Positions 9,002-18,485 of a stretch of DNA of 64,000 nucleotides are shown here, in pieces. The notes below the pieces were generated by a model. It saw nothing but the letters and a program-made list of their open reading frames with translations, searched no databases and was not told where the DNA came from. This DNA comes from Aequorivita lipolytica (GTDB lineage: Bacteria > Bacteroidota > Bacteroidia > Flavobacteriales > Flavobacteriaceae). Numbering within the stretch: the stretch's first letter is position 1; each line of letters begins with the position of its first letter. A program made the position numbers and the translations under genes. The stretch is taken from assembly GCF_007997135.1 (NCBI RefSeq), contig NZ_VORU01000008.1, positions 1 through 64,000 on the forward strand, read 5' to 3'.

Positions 9002-9574
9002 TTACAATTTCTTCGGAATCCACTGTGTCTCTTCTGCGTTGGTGTCTTTGGACAACTTTCGTGCCAGCACAAATAGGTAGTCAGATAGTCGGTTTAAATA
9101 CATCAGTACGCGTTCGTCAATAGGCTCATTTTCATTTAAAAGTGTTGCGCGGCGTTCTGCGCGACGGCATACTGTGCGTGCAATGTGACAATATGACACT
9201 GTAGAATTTCCACCTGGTAGAATGAAATGCGTCATTGGTGGCAGGGCATCGTTCATCATATCCATTTCTTTTTCCAAAAGCGTAATATCCTCTTCATCTA
9301 TTTTTGGAATGTTAAGGCGCTCCTTTCCACTTTTCAAGGTTGCCTTTGCGGGATCTGTCGCCAAAATAGCTCCCAGCGTAAAAAGCCTGTCCTGAATATG
9401 AATAAGTATTTCTTTGCTTCGTGGGTCTATATCTTGGGTGCGTATCAATCCGAGATGCGAGTTGAGCTCATCCACCGTTCCATAACTTTCAATGCGGATG
9501 TTGTGTTTTGGAACCCGGGTGCCGCCAAAAAGGGCAGTGGTGCCTGTATCGCCTGTTTTGGTATATATCTTCAT
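9002..9574 (-). CDS. Cob(I)yrinic acid a,c-diamide adenosyltransferase (PduO type)
   Basis: The 190-residue enzyme transfers the 5'-deoxyadenosyl group of ATP to cob(I)alamin, making adenosylcobalamin. The N-terminal ATP-binding segment TKTGDTGTTALFGGTR (about 4-19), the central SYCHIARTVCRRAERR helix and the C-terminal LNRLSDYLFVLAR helix are the hallmarks of PduO-type enzymes, and the length is normal. No other cobalamin gene is in the window, so the protein probably serves salvage of imported cobamide. A 58-residue membrane protein gene lies upstream on the same strand. Confidence 0.92.
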   Translation of the reverse strand: MKIYTKTGDTGTTALFGGTRVPKHNIRIESYGTVDELNSHLGLIRTQDIDPRSKEILIHIQDRLFTLGAILATDPAKATLKSGKERLNIPKIDEEDITLLEKEMDMMNDALPPMTHFILPGGNSTVSYCHIARTVCRRAERRATLLNENEPIDERVLMYLNRLSDYLFVLARKLSKDTNAEETQWIPKKL

Positions 9575-9642
9575 TATAGGTATGAGGTTTTAGGGATGAG
9601 GTATGAGGTTTTCTTCAAAATTACGAATAACTCCTGAAAAAT

Positions 9643-9680
9643 ATGGCTCGCAAAGTCGCGAAGTCGCAAAGATTTAAAAT
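9643..9680. repeat. GCAAAGTCGCGAAG dispersed repeat
   Basis: A CGCAAAGTCGCGAAGTCGCAAAG-like tract lies here. Related units, including an inverted pair, occur at 10983-11042 between other genes. This is a short dispersed intergenic repeat family without coding potential. Confidence 0.6.
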
Positions 9681-9694
9681 ATTCTTTTTTTTAT

Positions 9695-9738
<44 letters not shown>

Positions 9739-9747
<9 letters not shown>

Positions 9748-9915
9748 CCTTTCTTTCTCCCTTTCCTTTTTCCGTTCATAATAACTGCTTCGGAAATTTT
9801 TTGTTCTGCGCTGGCGCTGATTGGTAGCGTTGCGTTTGTTCCAGATATAAAGGATTGCCAAAAGAATTATGCCGCCAATTATTAAAACGATGGGGTTTGA
9901 AAAGTCAAGATTCAT
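9739..9915 (-). CDS. Small single-pass membrane protein, 58 residues
   Basis: Reading minus from ATG at 9915 gives 58 codons and a TAG at 9739-9741. The product opens MNLDFSNP, has one hydrophobic helix (about 9-24, IVLIIGGIILLAILYI), and then an extremely basic/charged tail (KRNATNQRQRRTKNFRSS followed by Arg/Lys/Glu). Such short N-out, positively-tailed proteins are common in Flavobacteriia without known function. Support for a real gene is the clean membrane-helix/positive-inside pattern and an ATG start. Against it, no family is recognised and the 3' end runs into a tandem repeat. Confidence 0.55.
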
Positions 9916-9972
9916 GGTTCAAATATAGAATATGAGTGAAGAAATACGAAATGGGAAGTGTGAAATTAATTT

Positions 9973-10013
9973 TAGGCATTAGGCATTAGGCATTAAGCAT
10001 TAGGCAATAGGCT
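9973..10013. repeat. 8-bp tandem repeat (AGGCATTA)
   Basis: About five imperfect copies of AGGCATTA lie between the ABC ATPase gene and the small membrane protein. A degenerate copy of the TCCCGATAGCTATCGGGA palindrome follows at about 10035-10052. Confidence 0.85.
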
Positions 10014-10066
10014 TTCTCTTCGGCAAACTCACAATCCCGATAGCGATCGGATACAGACTTACCAAT

Positions 10067-10765
10067 TCACGAATTAACCATTTCCTTCCTCGTGTCGCTC
10101 TCCACAATTCCATCACGAAGGCGGATGATGCGATGGGCACATTTTGCCACCTCTTCTTCGTGCGTTACTACAATTACGGTATTTCCCGCTTTGTGGATTT
10201 CGTTGAAGAGTCCCATTATTTCTTCCGAAGTTTTGGAATCTAAATTTCCAGTAGGCTCATCGGCCAATATGATGGAGGGTTTGTTTACCAAAGCTCTGCC
10301 AACTGCCACGCGTTGGCGTTGTCCACCGGAGAGTTGATTGGGTTTATGGTCCATGCGGTCTGCAAGGCCAACATCTGTCAATACTTGTTTGGCGCGTTCG
10401 GTGCGGTCGCTTTTTGAAGCGCCTGCGTAGATCATAGGCAGTGCTACATTCTCTAAAGCGGTGGTGCGTGGCAGTAGGTTAAACGTTTGAAAAACGAAGC
10501 CTATTTCTTTATTGCGAATCTCAGCCAATTCATCATCGGTCATATTGCTTACATCGCTTCCGTTTAGCTCGTAGCTGCCAGAAGTGGGCGTGTCCAAACA
10601 TCCCAAGAGGTTCATCAAAGTAGATTTCCCCGAACCGGAAGGCCCCATTAAAGCAACGTATTCGCCGCGCTCAATGTCTAAATCAATTCCTTTTAAAACT
10701 TTTACAATTTCATTCCCTAGCGGAAAATCTCTTGTGATATCTCTGATTTTTATTACTAAGCCCAT
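10067..10765 (-). CDS. ABC transporter ATPase, LolD/MacB type
   Basis: The 232-residue ATPase has Walker [10 protein letters not shown] (41-49), a Q-loop [18 protein letters not shown], the signature [15 protein letters not shown], Walker [14 protein letters not shown] and the switch His in [11 protein letters not shown]. Length and the '[15 protein letters not shown]' segment place it in the LolD/MacB/FtsE-like group, which drives periplasmic-acting MacB/LolCE-type permeases in lipoprotein release or efflux. No permease gene adjoins it, so the partner is encoded elsewhere. It is not possible to choose between lipoprotein sorting and efflux from the sequence. Confidence 0.9.
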   Translation of the reverse strand: MGLVIKIRDITRDFPLGNEIVKVLKGIDLDIERGEYVALMGPSGSGKSTLMNLLGCLDTPTSGSYELNGSDVSNMTDDELAEIRNKEIGFVFQTFNLLPRTTALENVALPMIYAGASKSDRTERAKQVLTDVGLADRMDHKPNQLSGGQRQRVAVGRALVNKPSIILADEPTGNLDSKTSEEIMGLFNEIHKAGNTVIVVTHEEEVAKCAHRIIRLRDGIVESDTRKEMVNS

Positions 10766-11073
10766 AGTCCCCCTAAATCCCCCAAAGGGGGACTTTTTTT
10801 AAAATTAATATAATTGTTTATATGACGCAAAGGTACGCGGGTTGTTACAAAGAAATAATTTCCAAAGGATAAAAGCACAAATTCCAAATAAACAAATCTC
10901 AAATAAACTCCAAATAACAAATTTCAAAAAATCAAATAAAAAGCATATCCCAAATAAATCACATTTGATAAATAATGAAATTCTTAGCGACTTTGCGTCT
11001 TGGCGAGAAAAATTGCGCGCAAAGCCGCGAAGACGCAAAGTTTTTATTCCTTCTAAACTCTAAACTCATAGAC
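10766..11073. repeat. Gap of dispersed repeats: CCCCCTTTGGGGG palindrome, AACAAAT-like tract, GCAAAG pair
   Basis: This 308-base gap holds a GTCCCCC...GGGGGAC palindrome with a T run (10769-10799), an A-rich AAATAAAC/CAAATAA low-complexity tract (10865-10975), and an inverted pair of GACTTTGCGTCTTGGCG-type units (10988-11042). I see no gene. The first palindrome also recurs three times in 61630-62015. Confidence 0.7.
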
Positions 11074-11847
11074 TCAAATCCGTATCAGAAAATGCTGCTT
11101 AGGCTGTTCTTTTCTGAAAAAAACCATTCCCCATTGAAAGGTGTCTATGCTTAAGGTTACGGTTTCGTTTTCAATAATTTTATGCCACGCGGCCGTCATA
11201 TCCTTGCTCCAATAAATATCGTCAAAAATGATGAGGGAATCGTTGTGGATATTTTTTAAAAGTGAATTGAAATAACCTAATGTCCGTTCGCCATTGTGGT
11301 CGCCGTCAATAAAAATCAAGTCGTATTTCTCTGAGGTATTTTCTGAAAGGAACTCTTTAAACGTTTTTTGATGGATTTTAATATTGTGCAAATTGAGTCT
11401 TTCAAAATATTGCTGTGCTTTTTTTGAAGTGTTCAGGCAGCCTTCAACGGTATTTACTGCGGCAAATTCATTGGAAACTGAAAGTGCAACCGTTCCCAAG
11501 CCCAAGGAAGTGCCAAATTCTAGAATGTTTTCGCTTTCAAAATACTTCGCTAAACGGAAGAGTAGCCTTCGGCGTTTCTTTTTCATTCCTGCATTTTTCA
11601 CAACTGCGGAAACTTTTCGGGCGTTGCCTTTAAATACGCGCGAGCCTTGGCCAAAATCTTTCATTTCCACCATGGAAGCATCATTCTTTAAGGCTACACG
11701 ATGCTTTTTTAAAATTTCATATTCGGCGTATTTCGTTTTATCGTTGAAACACTTTGTAACCAAATTGTACACAAATGGCGAGTGAACGCCGTGCTTGTTT
11801 TTGGACAGACGAATGAATTTTATGTAGCTTTTTGACTGGTGAATCAT
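11074..11847 (-). CDS. Class I SAM-dependent methyltransferase
   Basis: The 257-residue protein contains the SAM-binding motif ILEFGTSLGLGTVAL (about 108-122), a post-I acidic residue in TVEG, and IDGDHNG (180-186) followed by DDIYWS, a pattern of the Methyltransf_24 O-methyltransferase-like family. The N-terminal 60 residues contain KNKHGVHSPFVYNLV, common in flavobacterial members. The substrate cannot be predicted. It stands alone between repeat-filled spacers. Confidence 0.8.
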   Translation of the reverse strand: MIHQSKSYIKFIRLSKNKHGVHSPFVYNLVTKCFNDKTKYAEYEILKKHRVALKNDASMVEMKDFGQGSRVFKGNARKVSAVVKNAGMKKKRRRLLFRLAKYFESENILEFGTSLGLGTVALSVSNEFAAVNTVEGCLNTSKKAQQYFERLNLHNIKIHQKTFKEFLSENTSEKYDLIFIDGDHNGERTLGYFNSLLKNIHNDSLIIFDDIYWSKDMTAAWHKIIENETVTLSIDTFQWGMVFFRKEQPKQHFLIRI

Positions 11848-11946
11848 CTTAAGGGCTATAGGCTTTAGGCTTTAAGCTTTAAGCTGTAGGCTAAAATACA
11901 TATTTCATAAATAATTTGCTTAAAGCTTAAAGCTTACGGCCTAAAG
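11848..11946. repeat. GGCTTTAAGCTTTAAGC low-complexity inverted repeats
   Basis: The unit TAGGCTTTAAGCTTTAAGC and its reverse complement around TTAAAGCTTAAAGCTTACGGCC face each other across a 40-base spacer between the methyltransferase start and the ABC-F stop. It may form a hairpin in RNA. Confidence 0.65.
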
Positions 11947-11950
11947 CATT

Positions 11951-13819
11951 TCAACCCATTTTCGATGACAGCTCAAACCAACGCTCGGTTTGTTTTTCAA
12001 TCTTATCAATAATTTCTTGAAGTTTTATGGATTGTTTGTCTATTTCTTCTCCGTTCCAGTTTTCGGTAGCGAATTTATTTTGAAGTTCCACGCGATTTTT
12101 TTCGAGATTCGCTATTTCCTTTTCTAGTTTGTTGTATTCCTTTTGCTCGTTGTAATTTAGTTTTGCTGGGGTTGAATCTTGCTTCCAGTCTTTTTTGGTC
12201 TTTGGCGCTGCTTCGCTGGCGTCGCGTTTTTCCTGAATATTACTGTCTTCATAAACTCTAAAATCGGAATAGTTTCCGGGGAAATCTTCTACTTCGGCGT
12301 TTCCTCTAAAAACAAATAGGTGATCTACAATTTTATCCATAAAGTAACGGTCGTGGGAAACTACCAAAAGACAGCCGGGAAAGTCTAAAAGGAAACTTTC
12401 CAAAACATTTAGGGTTACAATGTCAAGATCATTCGTAGGCTCATCGAGAATCAAAAAGTTAGGGTTTTTGATAAGTACGGTACATAAATAAAGTCGCTTG
12501 CGTTCGCCACCACTTAATTTTTCAACAAAATCGTATTGCTTTTTTGGGTCGAAAAGAAAACGTTCCAAAAGCTGGGAGGCTGAAATTTGCCTTCCTTTTT
12601 TAAGTGGAATATAATCGCCGTACTCGCGGATTACATCAATCACTTTCTGGCCATCTTTAATGTTGATTCCATCTTGGGTGTAATAACCAAATTGCACAGT
12701 TTCGCCAACAATCACCTTTCCTGAATCTGGTTTTAGTGTTCCGGTTAAGATATTCAAAAAGGTAGATTTTCCTGTTCCGTTTTTTCCAATTATCCCAACC
12801 CGTTCGCCGCGATTGAAGTTATATTCAAACTTGTCCAGCAGCACTTTGTCGCCAAAAGATTTTGAAATTTTATGCAGCTCCACCACTTTGGTGCCCATGC
12901 GTTCCATATTCAGTTCCAGTTGTACTTGGTGGTCGTTTCGGCGTTTGCTGGCACGATCCTTTATTTCGTGAAAATCGTCAATTCGGCTTTTGCTTTTGGT
13001 GGTTCGCGCCTTTGGCTGGCGGCGCATCCAGTCAAGTTCTTTTTTGAAAAGCTGTTTTGCTTTCCCGGTTTCGGTGGCTTCGGTTTCTATCCGCGCATCG
13101 CGTTTTTCTAGATAATAGCTATAGTTTCCTTTGTAACTGTAAAGAATTCCTTCATCCAATTCCACAATTTCATTACATACGCGTTCCAAAAAATAACGGT
13201 CGTGGGTAACCATAAATAGTGTGAAATTTTCCTTGGCGAAAAGATTTTCCAGCCACTCAATCATTTCGAGATCCAAGTGGTTGGTAGGCTCATCCATTAT
13301 CAGCAAATCTGGGGTAGTGAGCAAAGCGTTGGCCAAAGCCAAACGTTTTTTCTGTCCGCCACTAAGGGTAGAAACCTTTGCGTGCAGATCTTCCATTTTT
13401 AGTTTGAAAAGAATCTGCTTGTAGCGCGTTTCGAAATCCCAAGCGTGATGGGCGTCCATGGCGTCAAATGCTTTTTGGTAGGTTTCTGCATCGTCCGGAT
13501 TTTCTATGGCGTGCTCGTAGGCCTCAATTATTTTCAGGATTGGATTGTCTGAAGAAAAAATAGTCTGTTCCACCGTAAGTGCAGGATTCAAATCTGGTTC
13601 CTGCGGCAGATAGGCAATTTTTAGGCCCTTTCGGGAAACAACATTTCCGCTATCGGCTTTATCATTTCCGGCGATTATATTTAGAAGGGAAGTTTTGCCC
13701 GTCCCGTTTTTGGCGACGAAACCTATTTTTTGTCCTTCGTTTATTCCGAATGAAATGTTTTCAAACAAAGGCTTCATCCCAAAGGATTTGGATATATTTT
13801 CTACTGAAAGGTAGTTCAC
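11951..13819 (-). CDS. ABC-F family ATPase (Uup-like)
   Basis: The 622-residue protein has two tandem ATPase domains and no membrane segments. The first has Walker A KNGTGKTSLLN (about 38-47), signature LSGGQKKRLALANAL and Walker B LLIMDEPTNHLD. The second has Walker A GKNGTGKSTFLN, signature LSGGERKRLYLC and FLILDEPTNDLD. A linker of about 80 residues separates them, and a C-terminal coiled coil (about 545-620) is present. This is the Uup/EttA-type ABC-F layout, proteins that act on the ribosome (or on DNA in the case of Uup), not on transport. The C-terminal coiled coil favours Uup. Confidence 0.92.
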   Translation of the reverse strand: MNYLSVENISKSFGMKPLFENISFGINEGQKIGFVAKNGTGKTSLLNIIAGNDKADSGNVVSRKGLKIAYLPQEPDLNPALTVEQTIFSSDNPILKIIEAYEHAIENPDDAETYQKAFDAMDAHHAWDFETRYKQILFKLKMEDLHAKVSTLSGGQKKRLALANALLTTPDLLIMDEPTNHLDLEMIEWLENLFAKENFTLFMVTHDRYFLERVCNEIVELDEGILYSYKGNYSYYLEKRDARIETEATETGKAKQLFKKELDWMRRQPKARTTKSKSRIDDFHEIKDRASKRRNDHQVQLELNMERMGTKVVELHKISKSFGDKVLLDKFEYNFNRGERVGIIGKNGTGKSTFLNILTGTLKPDSGKVIVGETVQFGYYTQDGINIKDGQKVIDVIREYGDYIPLKKGRQISASQLLERFLFDPKKQYDFVEKLSGGERKRLYLCTVLIKNPNFLILDEPTNDLDIVTLNVLESFLLDFPGCLLVVSHDRYFMDKIVDHLFVFRGNAEVEDFPGNYSDFRVYEDSNIQEKRDASEAAPKTKKDWKQDSTPAKLNYNEQKEYNKLEKEIANLEKNRVELQNKFATENWNGEEIDKQSIKLQEIIDKIEKQTERWFELSSKMG

Positions 13820-14196
13820 GGTTTAGATTTTCCGCAAAAGTACTGTAAATGTTTAATGTTTAATTAATAATGAATGATGAATAATTGGTAATGAGTAATG
13901 AGTAATGAGTAATTAGTAATGAGTAATGAGTAATGAATAATGAGTAATTTGAATTCTATGGATTCTTTGTATGCTATGGTCACTATTAACGCTATTGTCA
14001 CCCTGAGTCCTTTGCCAGGCTCAGGATAAACTAAAGTCGAAGGGTTGAACGAGAAGCTAGAGGCTAGAGGCTAGAAGCTTGATGCCAGAAGCTTGATGTC
14101 AGAAGCTAGAGGCTAGAAGCTAGATGTCAGAAGCTAGAAGACTGAGGCTAGATGCCAGAAGCTAGATGTCAGAAGCTAGAGGCTAGATGTCTGAGG
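13820..14196. repeat. AT-rich 8-bp repeats, degenerate REP, GAAGCTAGAGGCTA repeats
   Basis: No gene was found between the divergent ABC-F and wza starts. The stretch contains GAGTAATG-type 8-bp tandem copies (13888-13950), a degenerate CACCCTGAG...GTCGAAGGG REP-like element (14000-14046), and tandem 10-11-bp GAAGCTAGAGGCTA/GATGCCAGAAGC units (14050-14195). Confidence 0.8.
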
Positions 14197-14400
14197 CCTG
14201 CAACCTGCAACCTGCAACCTGCAACCTGAAGCCTGCAACCTGAAACCTGCAACCTGCAACCTGCAACCTGCAACCTGAAACCTGCAACCTGTAACCTGCA
14301 ACCTGCAACCTGCAACCTGCAACCTGCAACCTGCAACCTGCAACCTGCAACCTGCAACCTGCAACCTGCAACCTGCAACCTGCAACCTGAAACCTGAAAC
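14197..14400. repeat. 9-bp minisatellite (CCTGCAACC), about 22 copies
   Basis: Twenty-odd copies of CAACCTGCA-type 9-bp units with occasional AAACCTG variants. The unit length is divisible by three, so long repetitive reading frames (LQVAGCR-type on the minus strand) appear in all three phases. These are almost certainly not proteins. The array ends about 75 bases before the candidate wza promoter. Confidence 0.95.
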
Positions 14401-14476
14401 CCGAAGCCAATATTTCTTCTATTTTCAATAAAACCTGCTTTCCCTAAAATAAGTTTCATTATTAAATACGTTACTT

Positions 14477-14484
14477 TATATTTG
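14477..14484 (+). promoter_or_regulatory. Candidate Bacteroidota promoter -7 box for wza
   Basis: TATATTTG matches the TAnnTTTG -7 consensus of Bacteroidota housekeeping promoters perfectly and lies 23 bases before the wza ATG. The -33 region at about 14454 (TTTC) is only a weak match. It would be the lead promoter of the polysaccharide cluster. Confidence 0.45.
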
Positions 14485-14506
14485 TCCATTAACAACCCTA
14501 TCTTTT

Positions 14507-15301
14507 ATGAAGCTCTCGTATGTATTGCTAATTTTGATTGTTGTGGTATGCGCTACTTCCTGCGTAACCACCAAACAGCTTACTTATTTGCAGGAGAACA
14601 CGAGTGGCAGCGATACTTTGGCGCTTTTGCGGAAAAGACAGGAACCTTACCGACTTCAGATAAATGATCTTTTGAGTATTAGGGTAAAAGCTTTGGATCA
14701 GGAAACTGTGGGGATTTTTAATCCTATTAGTGATGCCAATCCAAATGCAACCGGGGAGGAAAAACTTTACTATGACGGATTTGTGGTGGACGACCACGGC
14801 AACATCCGCATCCCGAGCTTGGGTGAAATGAACGTTTTGGGTTATACCGTGGATGAGGTTAGGGAGAGCCTAGAGGAACGTTTGTTAAGAGATTATTTTA
14901 AAGCTGAAGCAAATGTTTTTGTAACGGTGAAGTTGGCTGGAATCCGTTACACAATCAATGGCGAAATAGGCAGTCCGGGGTCTAACATAATTTACCGCGA
15001 CCAAGTAAGCATAATGGAAGCCATTGCCAATAGTGGCGATATTCAACTTACAGGAGATAGGAGCGATGTGATAATTATTCGTCAGTATCCTGCGGGACAG
15101 AAGGTGCACCACATAGACCTTACAAAGATTGAGGCGATGAATTCACCTTACTATTACGTAAAACCGAACGATCTTATTTTGATTAATCCCTTACCACAAA
15201 AATCATTGGGAACGGGAACCACGGGGCTTCAGTCTTTTACTACTATTGTAACTGTTGCCACGGCATTGGTGACCACTATTTTATTGTTCACCAGATTATA
15301 G
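14507..15301 (+). CDS. wza: Outer-membrane polysaccharide export lipoprotein (Wza/OPX family)
   Basis: The 264-residue protein has a lipoprotein signal with lipidated Cys19 (CATSC), a poly-export domain (about 48-140, opening PYRLQINDLLSIRV), and one SLBB-like domain (about 145-225, TINGEIGSPG..). Its C-terminal hydrophobic helix (about 240-262) fits an outer-membrane-spanning alpha-barrel of Wza type. The stop is seven bases before the wzc start, so the two are co-transcribed. It forms the exit channel for the cell-surface polysaccharide built by the downstream genes. Confidence 0.9.
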   Translation: MKLSYVLLILIVVVCATSCVTTKQLTYLQENTSGSDTLALLRKRQEPYRLQINDLLSIRVKALDQETVGIFNPISDANPNATGEEKLYYDGFVVDDHGNIRIPSLGEMNVLGYTVDEVRESLEERLLRDYFKAEANVFVTVKLAGIRYTINGEIGSPGSNIIYRDQVSIMEAIANSGDIQLTGDRSDVIIIRQYPAGQKVHHIDLTKIEAMNSPYYYVKPNDLILINPLPQKSLGTGTTGLQSFTTIVTVATALVTTILLFTRL

Positions 15302-15307
15302 AAAGCT

Positions 15308-17776
15308 ATGAGCGAGGAATTCGAAATAAACGAAACCAATACTACATTCGATTTTAAAGGTTTTCTTTTTAGGCTTTTGCACCATTGGCCGCTATTTCTG
15401 GTTTCCTTGGCAATTGCATTTTCCATAGCATACTATATCAACGTTCGCAAGTTGCCTATTTATCAAATGGATAATTTAGTTTCCATTAAAGACGATCAAA
15501 ATCCCTTTTTCACCAGCAATACCAGCCTTACCTTTAATTGGGGTGGAACTACCGATAAGGTAAATACAGCCGTTATTTCATTGCAGTCACGTTCTCATAA
15601 CGAAAAGGTTGTGGAGCGTCTGCAATATTATTTGGATTATCTAAGGGATGGAAAATATCAGCAGGTAAATGCTTATAAACAAACGCCCTTTTTTGTGGAA
15701 GCGGATACCGCCAAGCCACAGATGCTGAATAAGCAAATAAAGATTGTTTTTAAGGATTCGGTAAATTTCAATCTGAGCGTTGCTTTTGAGGAGGCAACAA
15801 ACATAAACCTACAAAATTACGCGACTAAGGAAACGAGCAGCATGTTTGTGGATGCGGGGGAGTTTTCGCAGGATTTCAAAATAGGGGAGCCAATTAAGCT
15901 GCCTTTTTTCAGCGGTACATTTATGCCCAACCCAGCCGTAATGTCGAAACCGGGAACGCCCTATTACCTCGTTTTTAGAAACTATGACGGCATCGTTAAA
16001 AGATATTTGGGTATGCGTGTAGATCCTGAAAGCAAAGGTTCTTCAGTCTTAAAGATGAGGCTTACGGGGAATAATAAAGCGCAGTTGGTAGATTATTTGA
16101 ATACTTCAGTAGAGGTGCTCAGCGAAGATATGCTGGAGCGCAAAAACCTCTTTGCTACCAAAACCATAAAATTTATTGACAGTAGCCTTGCCATAAAATC
16201 AGCAGAACTTTCTACGGTGGAAGATGAGCTGAATCAATTCAAAAATAAGAATGCCATTTTCGACCTTGAGAGTGAAGGTTCTGAAATAAATAACAAGCTC
16301 AATGAATTGGACCTTCGGAAGGAAGCTGCAGGCCGCGAACTTAACTATTACAATACACTGCAGGATTACCTAACAAAACGTTCGGATTATCGCGATGTTC
16401 CCGCTCCATCTGTAGCGGGTATTTCAGAAGCAAGTGTTGTGGCGGGGGTTGGAAAAATAGTTACCCTGGCAGAGGAACGCAACAAACTTCAGTATTCCTT
16501 TAAGGAAGGAGCGCCCATTTTTAATGATATTGATAGACAGATAGACGCCGTAAAAACGGTTCTGCTTGAAAATATCCGCTCTTCCAAAAGTTTAAAGAAT
16601 CAAGAGTTAAGCGCTATTAATCGTGATATAGGTCGTTCCGAAAGTGAAATCAGAAAACTTCCGAAGGAACAACAGGACTTGCTAAATATAGAACGTCGCT
16701 ACAACCTGAGCCAAGGAACCTACAATCTGTTTTTGGCGAAAAGGAGCGAGGCTGGCTTGGTAAAAGCTGCCAATGTAAGCGATGTGATGGTAATAGATTC
16801 TGCCAAAGATACCGGCGGCGGACAAATAGGACCCAATACACAGCTTAATTATATGATGGCTGGTCTTCTTGGACTTTTCCTTCCGTTAATATTTGTTTTT
16901 ATGCGTGTATTTTTTGACACTAAAATCAGCAATGTAAAAGACTTGGAACGCATTACTTCCATTCCGCTATTGGGGATAATAGGAAAGAATCCTTTAGATA
17001 CTAACCTCGTTGTACTTACCAAACCTAAATCTGCAATTGCAGAAGCGTTTAGGGCACTTCGCTCCAGCTTGCAGTTTATCTATAAAAAGCAGGGGCTGGA
17101 AGGTGCTAAAACTGTTTTGGTTACCAGCTCCGTAAGCGGGGAAGGAAAAACTTTCTGTTCCATAAATCTCGCTTCGGTATTCGCTTTAAGCGAAAAGAAA
17201 ACTATTCTAGTGGGGCTCGACCTTAGAAAGCCCAAAATATTTGGCGATTTCAATATCAATAATGATATAGGGGTGGTGAATTATTTAATTAACGAAGCAG
17301 ACGTAGATACCGTTATCCAAAAAACCGAAATAGCATATTTAGACGTAATTCCATCCGGCCCCATTCCGCCTAACCCTTCAGAGCTATTAATTAGTGAAAA
17401 GCTGGACGAACTTATAACCTCCTTAAAGGAGCGTTACGATTATATAATCCTCGATTCCCCGCCCTTGGGATTGGTTTCAGATTCTTTGGAATTAATTAAA
17501 CATGTGGATGCCACGCTGTATATGGCGCGCTTCAATTACACCCATAAAAATATGTTCACTTTCGTAAATGAGAAATACAGGACGGGAGAGGTGAAACACA
17601 TTAGTATTGTATTAAATGATTACGTTGAAAAAACGGGTAGAGGTTATGGCTACGGTTACGGCTATGGCTACGGTTATGGTTACGGTACGTATGGCAACTA
17701 TGGTAATGGCTACCACGAACACGTAAAGCCACCAACGGTTTTAGGGAGGGTTAGGAAGGTTTTTAGGAGGAAATGA
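15308..17776 (+). CDS. wzc: Polysaccharide co-polymerase with BY-kinase domain (Wzc type)
   Basis: The 822-residue inner-membrane protein has a Wzz-type periplasmic region between two membrane helices (about 27-46 and 517-536), then a cytosolic bacterial tyrosine kinase domain. That domain carries Walker A VSGEGKT (about 609-615), Walker A' VGLDLRKPK and Walker B IILDSPP. The C-terminus is a Tyr/Gly cluster (about 776-800) of at least seven GY pairs, the autophosphorylation tail. It controls chain length and export with Wza. The tail is encoded by an imperfect 12-base repeat (17642-17690), so it may vary in length. Confidence 0.93.
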   Translation: MSEEFEINETNTTFDFKGFLFRLLHHWPLFLVSLAIAFSIAYYINVRKLPIYQMDNLVSIKDDQNPFFTSNTSLTFNWGGTTDKVNTAVISLQSRSHNEKVVERLQYYLDYLRDGKYQQVNAYKQTPFFVEADTAKPQMLNKQIKIVFKDSVNFNLSVAFEEATNINLQNYATKETSSMFVDAGEFSQDFKIGEPIKLPFFSGTFMPNPAVMSKPGTPYYLVFRNYDGIVKRYLGMRVDPESKGSSVLKMRLTGNNKAQLVDYLNTSVEVLSEDMLERKNLFATKTIKFIDSSLAIKSAELSTVEDELNQFKNKNAIFDLESEGSEINNKLNELDLRKEAAGRELNYYNTLQDYLTKRSDYRDVPAPSVAGISEASVVAGVGKIVTLAEERNKLQYSFKEGAPIFNDIDRQIDAVKTVLLENIRSSKSLKNQELSAINRDIGRSESEIRKLPKEQQDLLNIERRYNLSQGTYNLFLAKRSEAGLVKAANVSDVMVIDSAKDTGGGQIGPNTQLNYMMAGLLGLFLPLIFVFMRVFFDTKISNVKDLERITSIPLLGIIGKNPLDTNLVVLTKPKSAIAEAFRALRSSLQFIYKKQGLEGAKTVLVTSSVSGEGKTFCSINLASVFALSEKKTILVGLDLRKPKIFGDFNINNDIGVVNYLINEADVDTVIQKTEIAYLDVIPSGPIPPNPSELLISEKLDELITSLKERYDYIILDSPPLGLVSDSLELIKHVDATLYMARFNYTHKNMFTFVNEKYRTGEVKHISIVLNDYVEKTGRGYGYGYGYGYGYGYGTYGNYGNGYHEHVKPPTVLGRVRKVFRRK

Positions 17777-18485
17777 ATGTTTTGGGGAGGAACTAAATAA
17801 CAAATAACAAAACTCAAATAACAAATAACAAATAACAAATAGCAAATAACAAATCCCGAATCCCGAATTAAAGAATTAATCGTCTTGTCCCCCGGCCCCA
17901 AAGGGGAGAAAATCGAAAATGTCAATAAATCCCGTCCTACGTCCTGCCGTCATACGTCCTGTTTCCTTTCAGTCCTGTTTCCAAATCCCAATCCCGATAG
18001 CTATCGGGACACAAATGAAGTGTGAGCGATGAGCGACGAACGACGAACGACGAGTGATTTCCGATTAAAATACCAAATAACCCCTATTAACCTATTAACT
18101 CAGGAAGTCAGGAACCCATCCCGTCTTAAGTGCTACTTCCTGTTTCCCTTAAGCCCTGTTTCCAAATCCCAATCCCGATAGCTATCGGGACACAAATTAT
18201 CAAATTGACACCCCCTTTTCGGAAGAAATTTTTCAAATTATGACAATTTATAAATGTTAAAGTTTTGAAAGTACTTCCCATGGAGTATTGCAACAAAGTG
18301 GTTTCCTACATAAAAAAACCAATTGTCGAAAATTAAAAACATTTTGACGGATATTTTGAACATTTCGCAACAAAATGCCTGCAACGCTAAGTATACCCTA
18401 CAGAATTTGGATTTTCTGCGCAGGTAGTCTATTATTGTTACGCCCCTTATCATAACAATATCGTTTTACTTTTAAACACTTTTTT
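17777..18485. repeat. Gap of AACAAAT tandem repeats and TCCCGATAGCTATCGGGA palindromes
   Basis: No gene was found in 709 bases. It contains AACAAATAACAAATA tandem units (17803-17855), a GCCCC...GGGGAG element (17888-17906), GCGACGAACGACGAACG units (18027-18055), and two perfect 18-base palindromes TCCCGATAGCTATCGGGA at 17992-18009 and 18173-18190 in near-identical 40-base contexts. The last 250 bases are plain AT-rich sequence. Confidence 0.8.

Noticed and set aside
14169-14495. Overlapping open frames giving LQVAGCRLQ-type repeats on the minus strand
   Set aside because: They exist only because the 9-bp minisatellite is a multiple of three and contains no stop in any phase. There is no start context or conserved sequence.
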